Shown here one piece after another: positions 33,596-45,135 of a stretch of 64,000 nucleotides of DNA (positions within the stretch are counted from its first letter, which is position 1; each line of letters starts with the position of its first letter). Position numbers and translations under genes: made by a program. This stretch comes from Anas platyrhynchos (taxonomy: Eukaryota; Chordata; Aves; Anseriformes; Anatidae), in NCBI RefSeq assembly GCF_047663525.1, contig NC_092603.1:971501-1035500 (forward strand), in the 5' to 3' direction. Below the pieces are notes generated by a model. It was given only the letters and a program-made list of their open reading frames with translations. It made no database searches and was not told where the DNA came from.

Positions 33596-36500
33596 ATGGC
33601 TGGGGAAATTATGTATGCCGATTTAAGGCAGCCCGGAGAGGGGGCTCTTCACCTGCTGAGAGGCATCACAGTAAGTGTGATTTTGGGTGGTGGGCGCTCA
33701 CGGCGAGCTCCAGGAAGAGCTGACGTTTGGGTCCGCTTGCGTCTTGGCCAAGAAAAACGGCCAAGTGCCAGTTGGGGTGCGGGGTTGATCCCGGTTTGTG
33801 CAGGCAGCGAAAGTAAGGAAGGAAAGAAGGAAGGACAGGGGGAGAAGGAAGCTTGCAAATGGCCAGAGCTTCAACGATTTCACTGCTGGGGCTGCTATCC
33901 CCACAGCAAAAATCAGCCCTAACGCAAGCCGTTGGAAGTCAAAGCTTGGCAAAACATGCCCAGGACCCTGGTGGAGAGGAGGTGTGGAGGGACCCAAGTC
34001 CCACCAGCAGCCACCTGTTCTAAATGAGGCCAATTTCCCAAGAGTTTGGGTCTGTCCCCCCTGCTCTTGAGGACCCCCACCGCCTCCCAGAGCACTCAGA
34101 GGTGACAGCCTCACTTCCGAGCCCAACCTCAGCACCAAGCCTCCAACAGGAGCAAAGCCCTCCACCGGGACTCCTTCCCCACTGGGACCCACTGGTGCAA
34201 CTGGGAAGCCGCAGCCCAGCCGCTCCCCATCCCCTCCAAGCACCTGGAGGCTTTGCTCCAGCCAAAGCTGCACCACGGTGAGCAGCAGGACCTGTGCAAG
34301 GAGCGTCCTGGGGTGGGAAATGCAAAGAGAAGGTTGAGATCGTTGGGTTTTCACTTGTTTTTGTTTTTTTTTTTTTGTTTTTTGTTTTTTGTGGAGGTAG
34401 CAAAGCGTCTGTCGAGTTCTGCTCAGAGGGGCTCTATTTTGTTTTATTTTGTTATGATATGATGTGATATGATATTTATTTATTTTTTTTATTTATTTCA
34501 TTTCATTTCATTTATTTTAATTTTATTTTACAAGAAAGCACTTTCTGAACAATACCATGGGCTCTTTCAGCTCCCGCCGTGTGCCCACGGTGGCACGGAG
34601 TCCTTCTGAAGCTGAGCGGGCTGGGCTGCCTGGTGCTGGTGGTGCTGGTGGTGGTGCTCAGTGTGCAGGGTGAGTAAAACCCACTTGAAAACGTCCAAAA
34701 CTCAAGCGAGCACAAGGGAAATTGCACTTTTATTTATTTATTTTTATTATTTTTTATTTTTCTCACCAAGGGGAGGTCAGGGTTCTATCCCAGGAACTGG
34801 GATAGTGATACTGTTTGGGTGGGGATGATTTTGCCCCATGTGGACAAGGGTAAATCCCCTCTCAAAACAAACACACAAATACAAAACCACAAAAAAAAAA
34901 AAAAAAATAAGGCAACAACAACCAAAAAAAGGGCAACATTTCTACGCTATTGCAAAAGTTGTGTTATAACGAGAAAAGGCACTTGCACAATAGCTCGGGG
35001 AACCCAACTCAGCCCTGCTCGGTTTTCACAATGTTGCCCCCAAACAGCCTCAATCTCACCCCAAAATTTTATCTCTAAGTTTTTCAGAAGGCGCCGACAC
35101 CTCCCAACGCTCTGCAGAACAAGTGCGAGGCCAGGGGAAGGAACAGGACAGAGGTGTGCGCGATTTCCTCCCTGCAGCGCTACTTCTGCCGCTGGAATGG
35201 CTCTGCAGGTAACCCCTTCCCCGGGGGTCCTTGGGGTGCAGTGGGTGTCCCCATGGGGCTGTGAGCCCAGCTCAGTGTCGATGAGCATGGCGAGGAAGAG
35301 CTCGTTTTGCTGATCATCTCCATCCTCTGTGGGCCTCCGGGAGGAGGAGGCACCTCTCCACCTTCACCGTGTTCACCCCACCATGTCCTCCTTGTGGTGG
35401 ATGGGTGGGAAAAGTGGGCATGAAACATTTGGGAGGGGAGAGAGCTACCTCCCCATTGTCACTTGACTGGTTTGAGCGAGACCTTGAGCACTTTTGGGGT
35501 GTCTCACGGCTCCGTCTCCTCTCCAGGCCACGGGGGCTGCAAGCTGTGCCCCCCGTCTTGGCAGCTTTCGGGAGACCAGTGCTACCAGGTTTCCAAATCA
35601 ACTGGGAACTGGACGGAAGGCAAAAAAGACTGCGAAAGTCAGGGGTCCCATCTGGCCGTGTTCCGAAACACCACCGATATGGTAAGTGCAGAGTGTAAAA
35701 GGCTTGAAAAGGACCCAAAAGTCCTGGGTTTTGGTGAGTAGAGGGGCAAAAACTGCCTTGGAGCTGCTGGTTGGCGGCAGGAGGCTTGGTAGCTCCAAGC
35801 CACTTCACACTAAGGAGGTAACAGGGCTGAATCACCACCTAAAGGGCTTTGGAGGCCTCTTCCCACCTTTGGCATGGGAAGAAGGAGGGACACAGAGCTC
35901 AGGGGGAGCCTCTGGTGTCTCAGACTCTGAATTTAAGCAATTTCCACCCACTGAGCGAGACAGAACCCAAGGCACGGGGTGGTGTTTAGGGCCCATCTCT
36001 TTGAGGATGAACCAAATGGGTTCAAAAAGCCAGCTTTGCACCCCAATGAGCCTCTTGCTGAAGGCCCCTGGAAGCCAACACTCCTCTGCCATTCACCAGG
36101 AGCACTTAAGTGAGATCATTCGCCAGGAAGAGCTAACGGTGTGGATTGGATTAAAGGCATCCAACAACACATGGAAATGGGTGGACAACTCCTCCTTCGA
36201 TGCCGCCACGTGAGTACAGCTGCAACCCGTGGTGTGCGGAGCAGCTTTGCTCCACTTCCGCCCCAAAATCTCCAATATTTGGTGTCCACGTCAGCTTTGT
36301 AATCCCCCAGAAAGGCTTTATAGCCCAATAGTTGGCTGTACAAAGCACTATAACCCAACATCTAATCACACCTACGCAGTCAACGTGGTTTTAACACCCT
36401 GGGCATGCTCCAGTGGAGGAAGGGGCCAGATGGTAGTGCAAGCACAGCAATCTGCACGTGCATCTGGGCAAGCCCGCAGCAAGAAGCCTCCTGGAGCCCA

Positions 36501-36785
36501 GTGAGACAGGCTGGGGGAGAAGCTCCCGTTGCCCCCTCTCCCAAGAGCAAAAGGAGCTGCTTTTGGGTGCTGATGGTTTTGGTTTGCAGGTTTGGTTCCC
36601 TTCAGAGTGTGGAGAACGGCTGCGTGACCTTCAGAGACAAGAAGCTGGAGGTCAATGGCTGTGGGAGCCACCAGAACTGGGTTTGCCAGACAGAACCCTT
36701 CCATCTCCTTTCAAAGACTGCAGGAGACAGAGAGTTGTGCAGTGCCTGCCCTGAAAAGCCCATCCTGCAGGACTCTTGCTGCTAA
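33596..36785 (+). pseudogene. NKR-P1/B-NK-like receptor, unit 2 copy with frameshifted ITIM exon
   Basis: Exons correspond to unit 1: 33596..33670, 34571..34669, 35080..35208, 35527..35681, 36100..36209 and 36590..36785. The first exon keeps MAGEIMYADL but has two extra bases after cccgg, giving 75 instead of 73 bases. Joining it to exon 2 shifts the frame and meets a stop after about 12 codons. Exons 2-6 are intact and keep phase; exon 2 lacks three membrane codons relative to unit 1. The lectin domain has CKLCPPSW, TVWIGLK, WKWVD and QNWVCQ, and the same C-terminal Cys-rich tail ending Cys-Cys. With the upstream hemITAM exon (31410..31494) the frame is restored, so exons 2-6 may serve an activating receptor rather than a dead gene. 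The pseudogene status applies only to the ITIM form. Confidence 0.75.
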
Positions 36786-36902
36786 TATTTGGGGTGAAAC
36801 CAACCCTCCTTGTTACGGCTCTGCAAGGAATTTCAGTGTTTGAACCCAACCAAGCACAGCCAAGAGTATTAGTGTAGGCTCTGCTTCAATTAGCTTCCAA
36901 TT

Positions 36903-36919
36903 TTTATTTTTTTATTAAA
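36903..36919. terminator. Overlapping candidate poly(A) signals (unit 2)
   Basis: As at 9460-9476, TTTATT (AATAAA on minus, 36903-36908) and ATTAAA on plus (36914-36919) lie between convergent genes that stop at 36785 and 37342. Confidence 0.4.
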
Positions 36920-37341
36920 AAATCCATCCAGATACACACATCCAGACATTATCTGTTCCAATCGTTCCTTCTCATCCTTCCAATATGTACAGTGAAGTAT
37001 AACAGCATAATAGCATAAGTCCATCTGTTCCAATCATTCCTTATCCTCCTTCCAACAGGTAGTGTGAAGTATAATAGCATAATAGCATAATTCCATAGCA
37101 CTTCAGATCCACAGGTTTCAAATTCATTATTTCAAACATAACTTTCACAAATGTAGAAAAAAATAAAACACTGTTTTCTGCTGTAGAAGCAGAGAAAGAA
37201 AAAGGAATGTCGCTTACTTCAGTACAAAAGATTGACAGAGTCTGCACGAATCTGCGCAGAAAGGAAACTGATAAGAATTAATAAAAATAAGAATTACCAT
37301 TTTTTCTGTCACTATCATGAGTTTTATGTTTATGGGATCTT

Positions 37342-38858
37342 TTACTCAGGGGAAATCTTTTGCCTCCAGAGGACGTAGTTGTTGGGCCTGCTGCAGATCC
37401 AGTATTTCTCCGTGTTGCAGAGGGCTGAGCTGATCTTCTGCTGGTTTATGTACGCACAAGGGCCACCTCCCCGCACCTCAAACCTGCAACACAGACACAC
37501 TCAGGAGTGAGCAGAAGGGAAGAAAGTAGGAAAACTACCCTAAAAACGGGAAGAAAACCTGGGGTTTCCTCTCCTGGGAAGGTCAGAAGAGGCATTGTTC
37601 AAGGTTTAATAGGGGTTCAGAGCGCAGCATCCTTGGTCTGCACCAAGCCTCTCGTGGAGAACCAGCGGTGCGGTGGCAGGTGAAGGTCCCTGTCCCAAGA
37701 GAGGCCATCCCAGACCCTATAAGAACTCCTGCCCTAATTGCCAACCCAAAGCACCCAACCCCAACAGGCGGAGGGACTGACCAGTTGTTGAAGGCTGCGC
37801 CGTTGGTCCACCTCCACTGGCTGTTGCCTTCGTCGTGCAGCCCGAACCAGTGGTTTGCTTGTCCCTTGTAGCGCTTGATGAAATCCTTTATCGAAAAAAG
37901 AAAAAAAAAAATAAAGGGTTTAGGTGATCCTGTCTTCCTAAAATACAACTCAGCCAGCAATAGGAACCCTGCAATAGGAAGGTGATTTGATTTGAGAGAT
38001 GTGAATATTCTTCAGTTTCACAGAAAAGGGAAGCCCCTTGAGGGCAAAGATCGGGACAGCACCCATCTGGACATAGGGAGAGAGTTTTGGAGAAAATAAT
38101 GTGATATTGCTCACTCCCCAGCCTGGGCTGTTGCTTTCCCCAGGGCATCTTCTTCTGGCTTTGGCAGTGGGTGAAATTTGGGGGAAAATTGGATTTTGTT
38201 CTAGTCCCACACATTTTCCACGCCAGAGCCTGTGTTGGGGCTCAGTTCTCACCAGTTCCTCCTGGCTGTCTATGGAGGTCAGGGAGGCTTCCATGGTCTT
38301 GCAGTTCTCCAAGCTGGTTTTCCAGTTGCTTTCATTCTTAGAGAAATAGTAGCACTTGCTTTGGAAGCCGATCCATTTGGGTGGGCACACGTGGGAGAAT
38401 TGGGGATGTGATGAGTGAGACTGCAGATGCACAACTGTAAAAGGAGAAAACCAAGCAGGTGAGATGCATGGACAGCCACCAAAAAAAAAAAAAAAAAAAG
38501 GCAAAAAAATAACATTTCTTTAATTATATGTGTTCCCCTCCAGCAAGCGTAGGGGGGTTGGGATGCGCCAAAATGGGGCACCCGCTTGGAAAGGCTGAGT
38601 AGAGCCTGGTTGAGGGGACAAAAGCGGGTGCCCCATGAAGCAGGCTCAGTGCTATGGTTCGGGGCCTTTCATCCTGCTGGGAAAACCCTGAAATCCCCCA
38701 CACCATCCCTGAAAAAGGTTCCTGGCCCATCTCCCTGCCGTGGGGATGCTCCAGTGGTACTCACCAACCAAGGCCACCAGCAGAGCGAGGACAAGGACAC
38801 TCAGCACCACACATAGCGGAGCCAGGAGCTGTTGTACACGACGACATTTCTTTTCCAT
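37342..38858 (-). CDS. CLEC2/B-lec-like C-type lectin (unit 2), four coding exons
   Basis: Coding exons on minus are 38765..38858, 38253..38434, 37782..37885 and 37342..37483, totalling 522 bases for 173 residues. Start and architecture match the unit 1 gene (MEKKCRRVQQ, membrane segment, short stalk, lectin domain). Differences include PK for AM before WIGF, T for A in the CK-MEASL stretch, Q for L before EEL, D for A and Y for F in the second lectin exon, G for D in HDEG and Q for E in YINQQK. The C-terminus is one residue longer because the stop has moved. Most coding differences from unit 1 alter the protein. All splice sites are kept, so the gene appears functional. Confidence 0.87.
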
Positions 38859-38879
38859 CCCATGGGGGCTGGAGTCTGG

Positions 38880-41130
38880 TGGAGAAGAGAGCAAGAGATG
38901 TGGGCTGGGTCTTTCCACCCCCCATTTGCCCTTTTTCTGCTGGATCCATGGTTGATCCTATAGCCCTCCCCCTTGGGATAGGAGTTCCCTTCTTTGAGGT
39001 CTTCCAGGTGATTAAGAGGTGGCTACATGGTAAAATTCAGAGTCTGTCCTCACCCACCAAAACACCCTGGCTGGTGCCCATCCCACCAGTGCCCCACTGG
39101 AGCCAGATCTCGCTTTCCCGCAGCATTACCCCATTTATATTGCTTTTCTTCATATCTTGGAGGGTTCAGTACTTCTTCTTGGTCGGGGTGATTTTTTTCT
39201 TGGGCTCCTTTCCCCATGGCTGGCAAGGAAATGTCGGGTCTCACTGATCACATCCACACATCCAGTCCTCTCACAGCAACTGGCTGACCATGCTGCGATA
39301 GCAAGGAGAGGGTTGAGTGTTGGGGGGCCAGCAAAGCCCCCCGGGTCTGAGGACTTGTGGGGATCTGGAGGGGACATGGGGAAACCGTGGCTGGGGAGAG
39401 GGCTTGTGGTCTGCTGGAGGGGAATGGAGGAAGGGTGAAAGGATGGGAGAAAGGAAGAAAGAAGAGATGAAGAAAGAAAGAGAAGGGGAAAAAAAAAGAG
39501 AGAAAGAAAAGGAGAAAAAGAAAGAGAAGGAGAAAGGAGAAAGACAGAAGTTTAAACAGAATTTAATGCTAAAAGAAATTAAGTGTACTGCCTATCAGGG
39601 TTCAAAGCTCAAAGGAACTCGAGTTGTTTGTGACACGACATCCTCCCCCAGCTGGCTTCAGCCCAGCAAGCAAGCAGGAAACTGAATTTGAAAAAAAACA
39701 CAGGACATAATAAGCCAGCATTTGTTTGTGCTGATATTCTTGTTTTGCAGCTGTCCATTTTCTCAGTTTCCCCTGCAATGATAACAGGGTGTGCTGTCTG
39801 CTGTCCAAACAGAGCAGCTCTGGCACCGCAGATCTTATCTTCCCAACTGTTGTTGGGAAATAACAAGAAAAGACTTTATTTCCAAAACAGCCTTCATCCG
39901 CATTGCAAAGTTTTAGGAATAAGCTCCTAAGGAGGAGAAAGGTTTTGGTTTTGAGTGAATACAGCAGCACGCAAGGAAAAATTGTAGGACCAATATTCAG
40001 TGCTAGGGGTCGTGCTGGGAAATACTGTTTTGAAAGAAGTTTTAGGATTGAATTTGGCAGGGGATAATAAAAATTTGTAATTAGCGTGGGATGCAGGTAC
40101 CCCAAACTCTGTAGTACAAAGCCTGGCTCAGCTTCAAATTTGGCTTGCATGAGCTAAAACTACCCTAACCCAACTGAGACTTCTCTGAAGACCAAATGTC
40201 AGTTTCTGATACCAGTAAGGGAACTGATAGCGTTTAATGCTTTCGTTTCTTCATTTCAAGAGAAGAGCTTCTCTTCCTTTGGTTAAGCTTCCATTTTTTA
40301 ACAATTGTAAAATTAACCAAAATTCCCTTGAAAAAAGCACACACGTTGGTGGGTTTTGCAGCCTGCAGACTCTAAGGAGCCTGAGCTTGTAGCCAGGTTT
40401 TATTTCTTTCCCCCCCCAGTCTGCTTTTTTACTGCAGCTCCCTCCAGATTATTAATTCTACTGATCAGTATTATTTTTTGCTTCATTTCATCTTTATTTT
40501 TCTTTTCATTCCCTCCCAGGGCACAAAGAAAGCACCCAGATGCTTTAGCTAGAAGAGAAACTCGGAAAGCTCTCCCAGAGTAACAAACAGGCAAAAAATA
40601 ACCAGCAAAAACAGATGGAAATGGTTAAAAATAGAAAACAAAACAAAACAAAAAAATTCCCTAGTAGTTCTAAATATCTGCAAGAAGATTCACACAGCCC
40701 TTGAGGCAGCAGAAGCTTCACTAAAGCCAGCTGAAAAGGAAAAATTTGGCAATGTTTTTTTTTTTGTCTTTTCCCAGAAAATATGAGTGGCAGGCAAGCT
40801 CACTGGGTGCGCAGTTTTGGAATTAAAAAAGGGAGAGAACATGAGGAGAATGAGAAAAAAACAAACAAACAAACAAAAAAAAAAAACCAGCACAAATGCA
40901 AAAAGAAGGGCGAAAATGAGACAAAGAGGGTGGAAAAATGGGAGAGGACAAAGGAATAAAAAATATTTAAAAAATAAAAAGAAAGAAAGAAGATGGAGAC
41001 CCGTCCTGGCTGGCTGCTCCTTCCCTCCCCATCTCAGCCCCAAGCCGAGCGTTCCTTGCTCAGCTGGCCGCACATTTTTCTGTTCAGACGTGGACTTACC
41101 CCAGCAGCACTCTGCCTAGTCCTGGAGTCT
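38880..41130. other. Intergenic region of unit 2, counterpart of 11452-13715
   Basis: No gene is recognised. It contains the repeated flank segment (about 38985-39180) and the GA-rich tract (39445-39545). From about 40117 it is almost identical to unit 1, although bases near 39700-40070 differ more. Confidence 0.5.
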
Positions 41131-41132
41131 TA

Positions 41133-41682
41133 TGTAAGTCATCGTGTTTGTGCGCAGTAACAGTGTGGGAGGTGGAGCACTCAGCCTGATGAAAACTGAA
41201 GTAGTGGGAGTGCCTTTGTGGGAATAGAAACGTTGTTTTTGCAGAGTACAAGGCAGGAATGCGGTACTCAGATATGCTTACAGTGATAAGAAAGCTTAGC
41301 AGGCGACCTTGTAAAAATGCAGACAACCAGACTCCATAGGACAATTAGGTGAAAATCGCTGTGTTAAGTCAAGTCAGATAAGTGAAGAAACATTACCACT
41401 TCAAGCAGTAAAAATGTCAAAAGAAATTTGAAATTTAACGGGCTGGCAACTGAAGGTCTTGCATTGTTTGTGAAGCATCAGATAGATTGTGAACCTGGAT
41501 TACCCACTCAGTGGGGAAACAGGGGAGGATCCTGCCATAAAAAAGTATATAAACTGTGTTTTGGAACCAGTCAGTGCGCTCTCCTGCTTGTGGGGCACCC
41601 ACCACTGCAATCGCAAATAAATTACTACTTCACTGAGATCCTCACCTGAGCCTAAGTTATTGGCTACAGAGTGTTTCTCACA
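41133..41682 (+). mobile_element. Probable solo LTR (unit 2 copy)
   Basis: This is the counterpart of 13716-14265, with the same TG...CA ends, TATA-like box and AATAAA. It was carried along by the segmental duplication, so it inserted before it. Confidence 0.5.
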
Positions 41683-42271
41683 CTTCTCACCAAGATACAT
41701 AACCCTCTCTTGACCAAGAAGGCTAAAGATTTCCAAACATCACTGGCTGGTCCTTGAACTTCTGTTACAATTTTTTTCCTGTTTATGAAAGAGGAAGGAC
41801 AGCAATATCCTGTTATTTTTCTTAAAACAAAGTGGGGAGAACTTAAGGCCCCCAGGGGGAGTAATGCTGCATGTCCTTATACAATACAAGGTTTTTCCAT
41901 CTGAGCTACTTTGCAAAGATTTGCATGAAAAGCGGGGGGCCACAGTAACGTGGTTTGATTCACCTCTTCCTGTGGCAAAACTGAAGTTTCTGAAGGTGTT
42001 TGAGGTCTGGTGGGCTGCTCAAAATAACCTTTCGTCCCCTCAAAATAAGATTATCTTTTTATTTGTTTGTTTGTTTGTTTCCTTGTGGGTGCAGTGGGCA
42101 AAGGCAAGATGGGGCTAGGACGACTCCCAGGAGATCAAGATGATTTTTCCCCTGTGGGATGTGCAAACACACGGTTGGGGGCTCAGGAAGGGGAGCCTGT
42201 CTCCATGTGTTGTGGGTTTACGTGGCAAGGTTTCAGTAGCAGGACTCCATGTCCCAAAGGATATCAAGCAT

Positions 42272-43527
42272 AATAATTCGTGTCAAGAAGTTGGTTGATA
42301 TTAATAAAGAAGGGGGAGATGTGGAGTGTGGACATGGGGGTTGGAAAGCCCCATGCTTGATGATAACATCAGACTCATTCCTGATGGATGAGGCCATCAG
42401 GAATATAAAAGAGTTTAGCGGGAACAAAGAAGGGTGATTCAGGAGACTCCATGCAGTCTCAGGTTTCTTGTTCTCCAGCTGGTCTCTTGTTCTGCAGTGG
42501 GATTGCTCAGCACCTGGTGAGCAATCCCTGAGGCCTTAAAGAGCCATTTGGGACCACAGTCAAAAACGTGGGGTTTGCCAGATAGTGAGGGAGCTGCGGG
42601 CTCCTTTACTGATCCGACTGCTACGCCATCAGCCCCTCTGCTGCTACAGCCATCGAAGGCTTTTGCTATTCTGCTCCTTGTTGACTTGAACGTGCCTTTT
42701 GAACGAGGTCATATTTCAGGCTCATAAACTTCTTAACAATCGGTCATAAGAGTGTGGTTTGCCAGATAGTGAGTGTTTATAAATGAAGATACAACCCAAT
42801 TTGAATTTCGTAATGTTTATAAAAAAATATTTATAAAAGGCAAGTAAACAGTGCTGGGTGTGCGGGGAGTCTATGCTCCACCAACACGTACACACGAACA
42901 TCAAATGTTCCAAATATACAGAACATTTCTTTTACATACTAAACCCGAGTACACCTATACATATGTGCAATCAGAAAAGGTAACAAACAATCCTTTAAGT
43001 TCCATGACTTAACAGTCTCCATTTTCCATTCCTCTTCTTGATTACTAACAAGCCTCTATTTTCCATTCCTTTTGAACAATATGTCTCCCTTTAAGTTGCC
43101 AAGCAACTCGGTCTTTGGGCCTTATGTATCCCATTCTTCCTGGATCAAAGAAAAGCATATCCATCTCCCATCTCCTTTTGAAGGTCAATAGGGCCTGGAT
43201 CATAGGCACGTTCAGGTCAACAGGGAGCAGAATAGCAAAAGCCTTCGATGGCTGTAGCAGCAGAGGGGCCCATGGCGTAGCAGTCGGATCAGTAAAGGAG
43301 CCCGCAGCTCCCTCACTGTCTGGCAAACCCCACGTTTTTGACTGTGGCCCCAAATGGCTCTTTATGGCCTCAGAGATTGCTCGCCAGGTACCCAGCAATC
43401 TCACCGCAACCTTGTCGCTTTTAGTTGCAAAGTCCCACACCTTGACCTCAGTTTGGCCCTATATTTCAGGCTCATAAACTGTCCGATTTTTAAGAAGGAA
43501 AATAAGCTGTAAGGTTACCAGGACAGT
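42272..43527. mobile_element. Inverted pair of ERV fragments (unit 2 copy)
   Basis: The plus arm is about 42272-42707 and the minus arm about 42827-43527, matching 14855-16110 at a constant offset. The minus-strand gag-like ORF spans 43045-43440. A base change alters the stop of the unit 1 ORF so this one reads 131 codons; both remain fragments. Confidence 0.6.
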
Positions 43528-43801
43528 CTTTGTTTCTAAGGACGTTTCTTTATTTCTTTCATTTCTTTGTTTCTTTATAACAGACCCGATATGGACAGGT
43601 GTGCTGAGGGAGGGAAGATGGAACTATTCGGGCAGCAAAGAGTGAAAGAGTGGGCGTGATCACTGAGCAAGAATAGTACAACATTTCTGGGAAATGAAAC
43701 GGCAGAGGGGGTGTGGAGGAAGTGGCTAAGTGCATTTGTGTGCCCTTGTCTAGTTTCCCTTCAGATATTCAAAGAATCAATCATCAAGGCGGGAAAAGAC
43801 C

Positions 43802-44840
43802 CCCAAAATGGAGGCCCATCCGTCCCCCTCCCACCAATGTCACCCACTAAACCATGTCCCCAGGCACCACATCCAACCTTTCCCTGAACACCCCCAGGGA
43901 CGGTGACTCCACCACCTCCCTGGGCAACCCATCCCAGTGCCTAACCACACTTTCTGAGAAGTGTCTCCAAATTTCCAACCTCAACCTCCCCTGGCACTAC
44001 TTGAGGCTGTTCCTTCAGGTCCTATCACTACTTATCTGTGAGAAGGGGCTGACCCCCTGCTCCCACACCTTCCTTTCAGGTAGCTGTAGGGAGCCATAAG
44101 GTCTCCCTGCCCAATTCCCCAACTGGTCTCCCAGTACCGACCCCTGAGGGACTCCACTAGATACAGGCCTCCAGCTTGACCCTGTCCCACTGACCACAAC
44201 CCTCTGGCTTCTTCCCTTCAGCCTCTTCACTGCCCATCTCACTACCCCAGACCACACTTCCTCAGTTTAGCTGCGGGGATGCTGTGGGAGATGGTGTCAA
44301 AGCCTTTACTGAAATCAAGATAGCCACGTCCGCTGCTTTACCATCATCTATCTACCCAGTTATGTCCCCATAAAAGGCTGTCAGCTTGGTCAAGCACAAC
44401 TCCCTTGGTGAAGCAAAGTGTGCCTACAATGCCCCTAAAGTTAGTTGTATCTGTGATGTACTTAAACAAGCCCTTTTTGTTGTCCTTTACCCCTAGGATA
44501 AGGCTTAATTCTAAGGAGGCCTTTGCTTTCCTAGTTGCCTCCCTACACTAGCTAACAACCTTATATTCCTCCCACGTGGCCAGCCCCTCCTTCCATGACC
44601 TTTTTTTTTTTTGTTTGCCAAGCAGTTTCCTGGTTAACCATTGAGGTCTCCTGAACTCTACCATCTCTTGGTGACTGCGACACCTCCCTGAGCAACTTCT
44701 TCCAAGTCCTAATCACTCTTTCCGAGGAAAAAATTTCCAACCTGAACCTCCCCTGGCACTACTTGGGGCCATTTCCTCTAGTCGTATCATTAATTATCTG
44801 CAATAACAGGCCGACCCCAGCTCACCACAAGTTCCTTTCA
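43802..44840 (-). mobile_element. Degenerate antisense CR1 fragments (unit 2 copy)
   Basis: The same antisense reverse-transcriptase and 3' phrases are found as at 16385-17430, with a handful of substitutions. Confidence 0.75.
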
Positions 44841-45135
44841 GATCGTTTCAAAAAGGATACAGCTCATCATGATAGTTGCAAAAAGGATATGGCTCAGACT
44901 TCCCCAGAATTTCCAGCATCAAGGGGCACTTTGGGATATCTTTTGGTGATTTCCCCATCTTTCCACTGCGTTTTTTCCTGTCGGAAAGGTCTCCCCTGGG
45001 GCAGTGTGAGCACAACCATGTTTGTTTCTCGGGAAGGGGAATGCACTGGTTTTAGGGCCGGGGCTGAATCCATCACCTGCTTCGAGCTGACTGAGCCCAG
45101 CCAGGTTTTGGAGCTCCCAAAAAAATATAGGGGAA

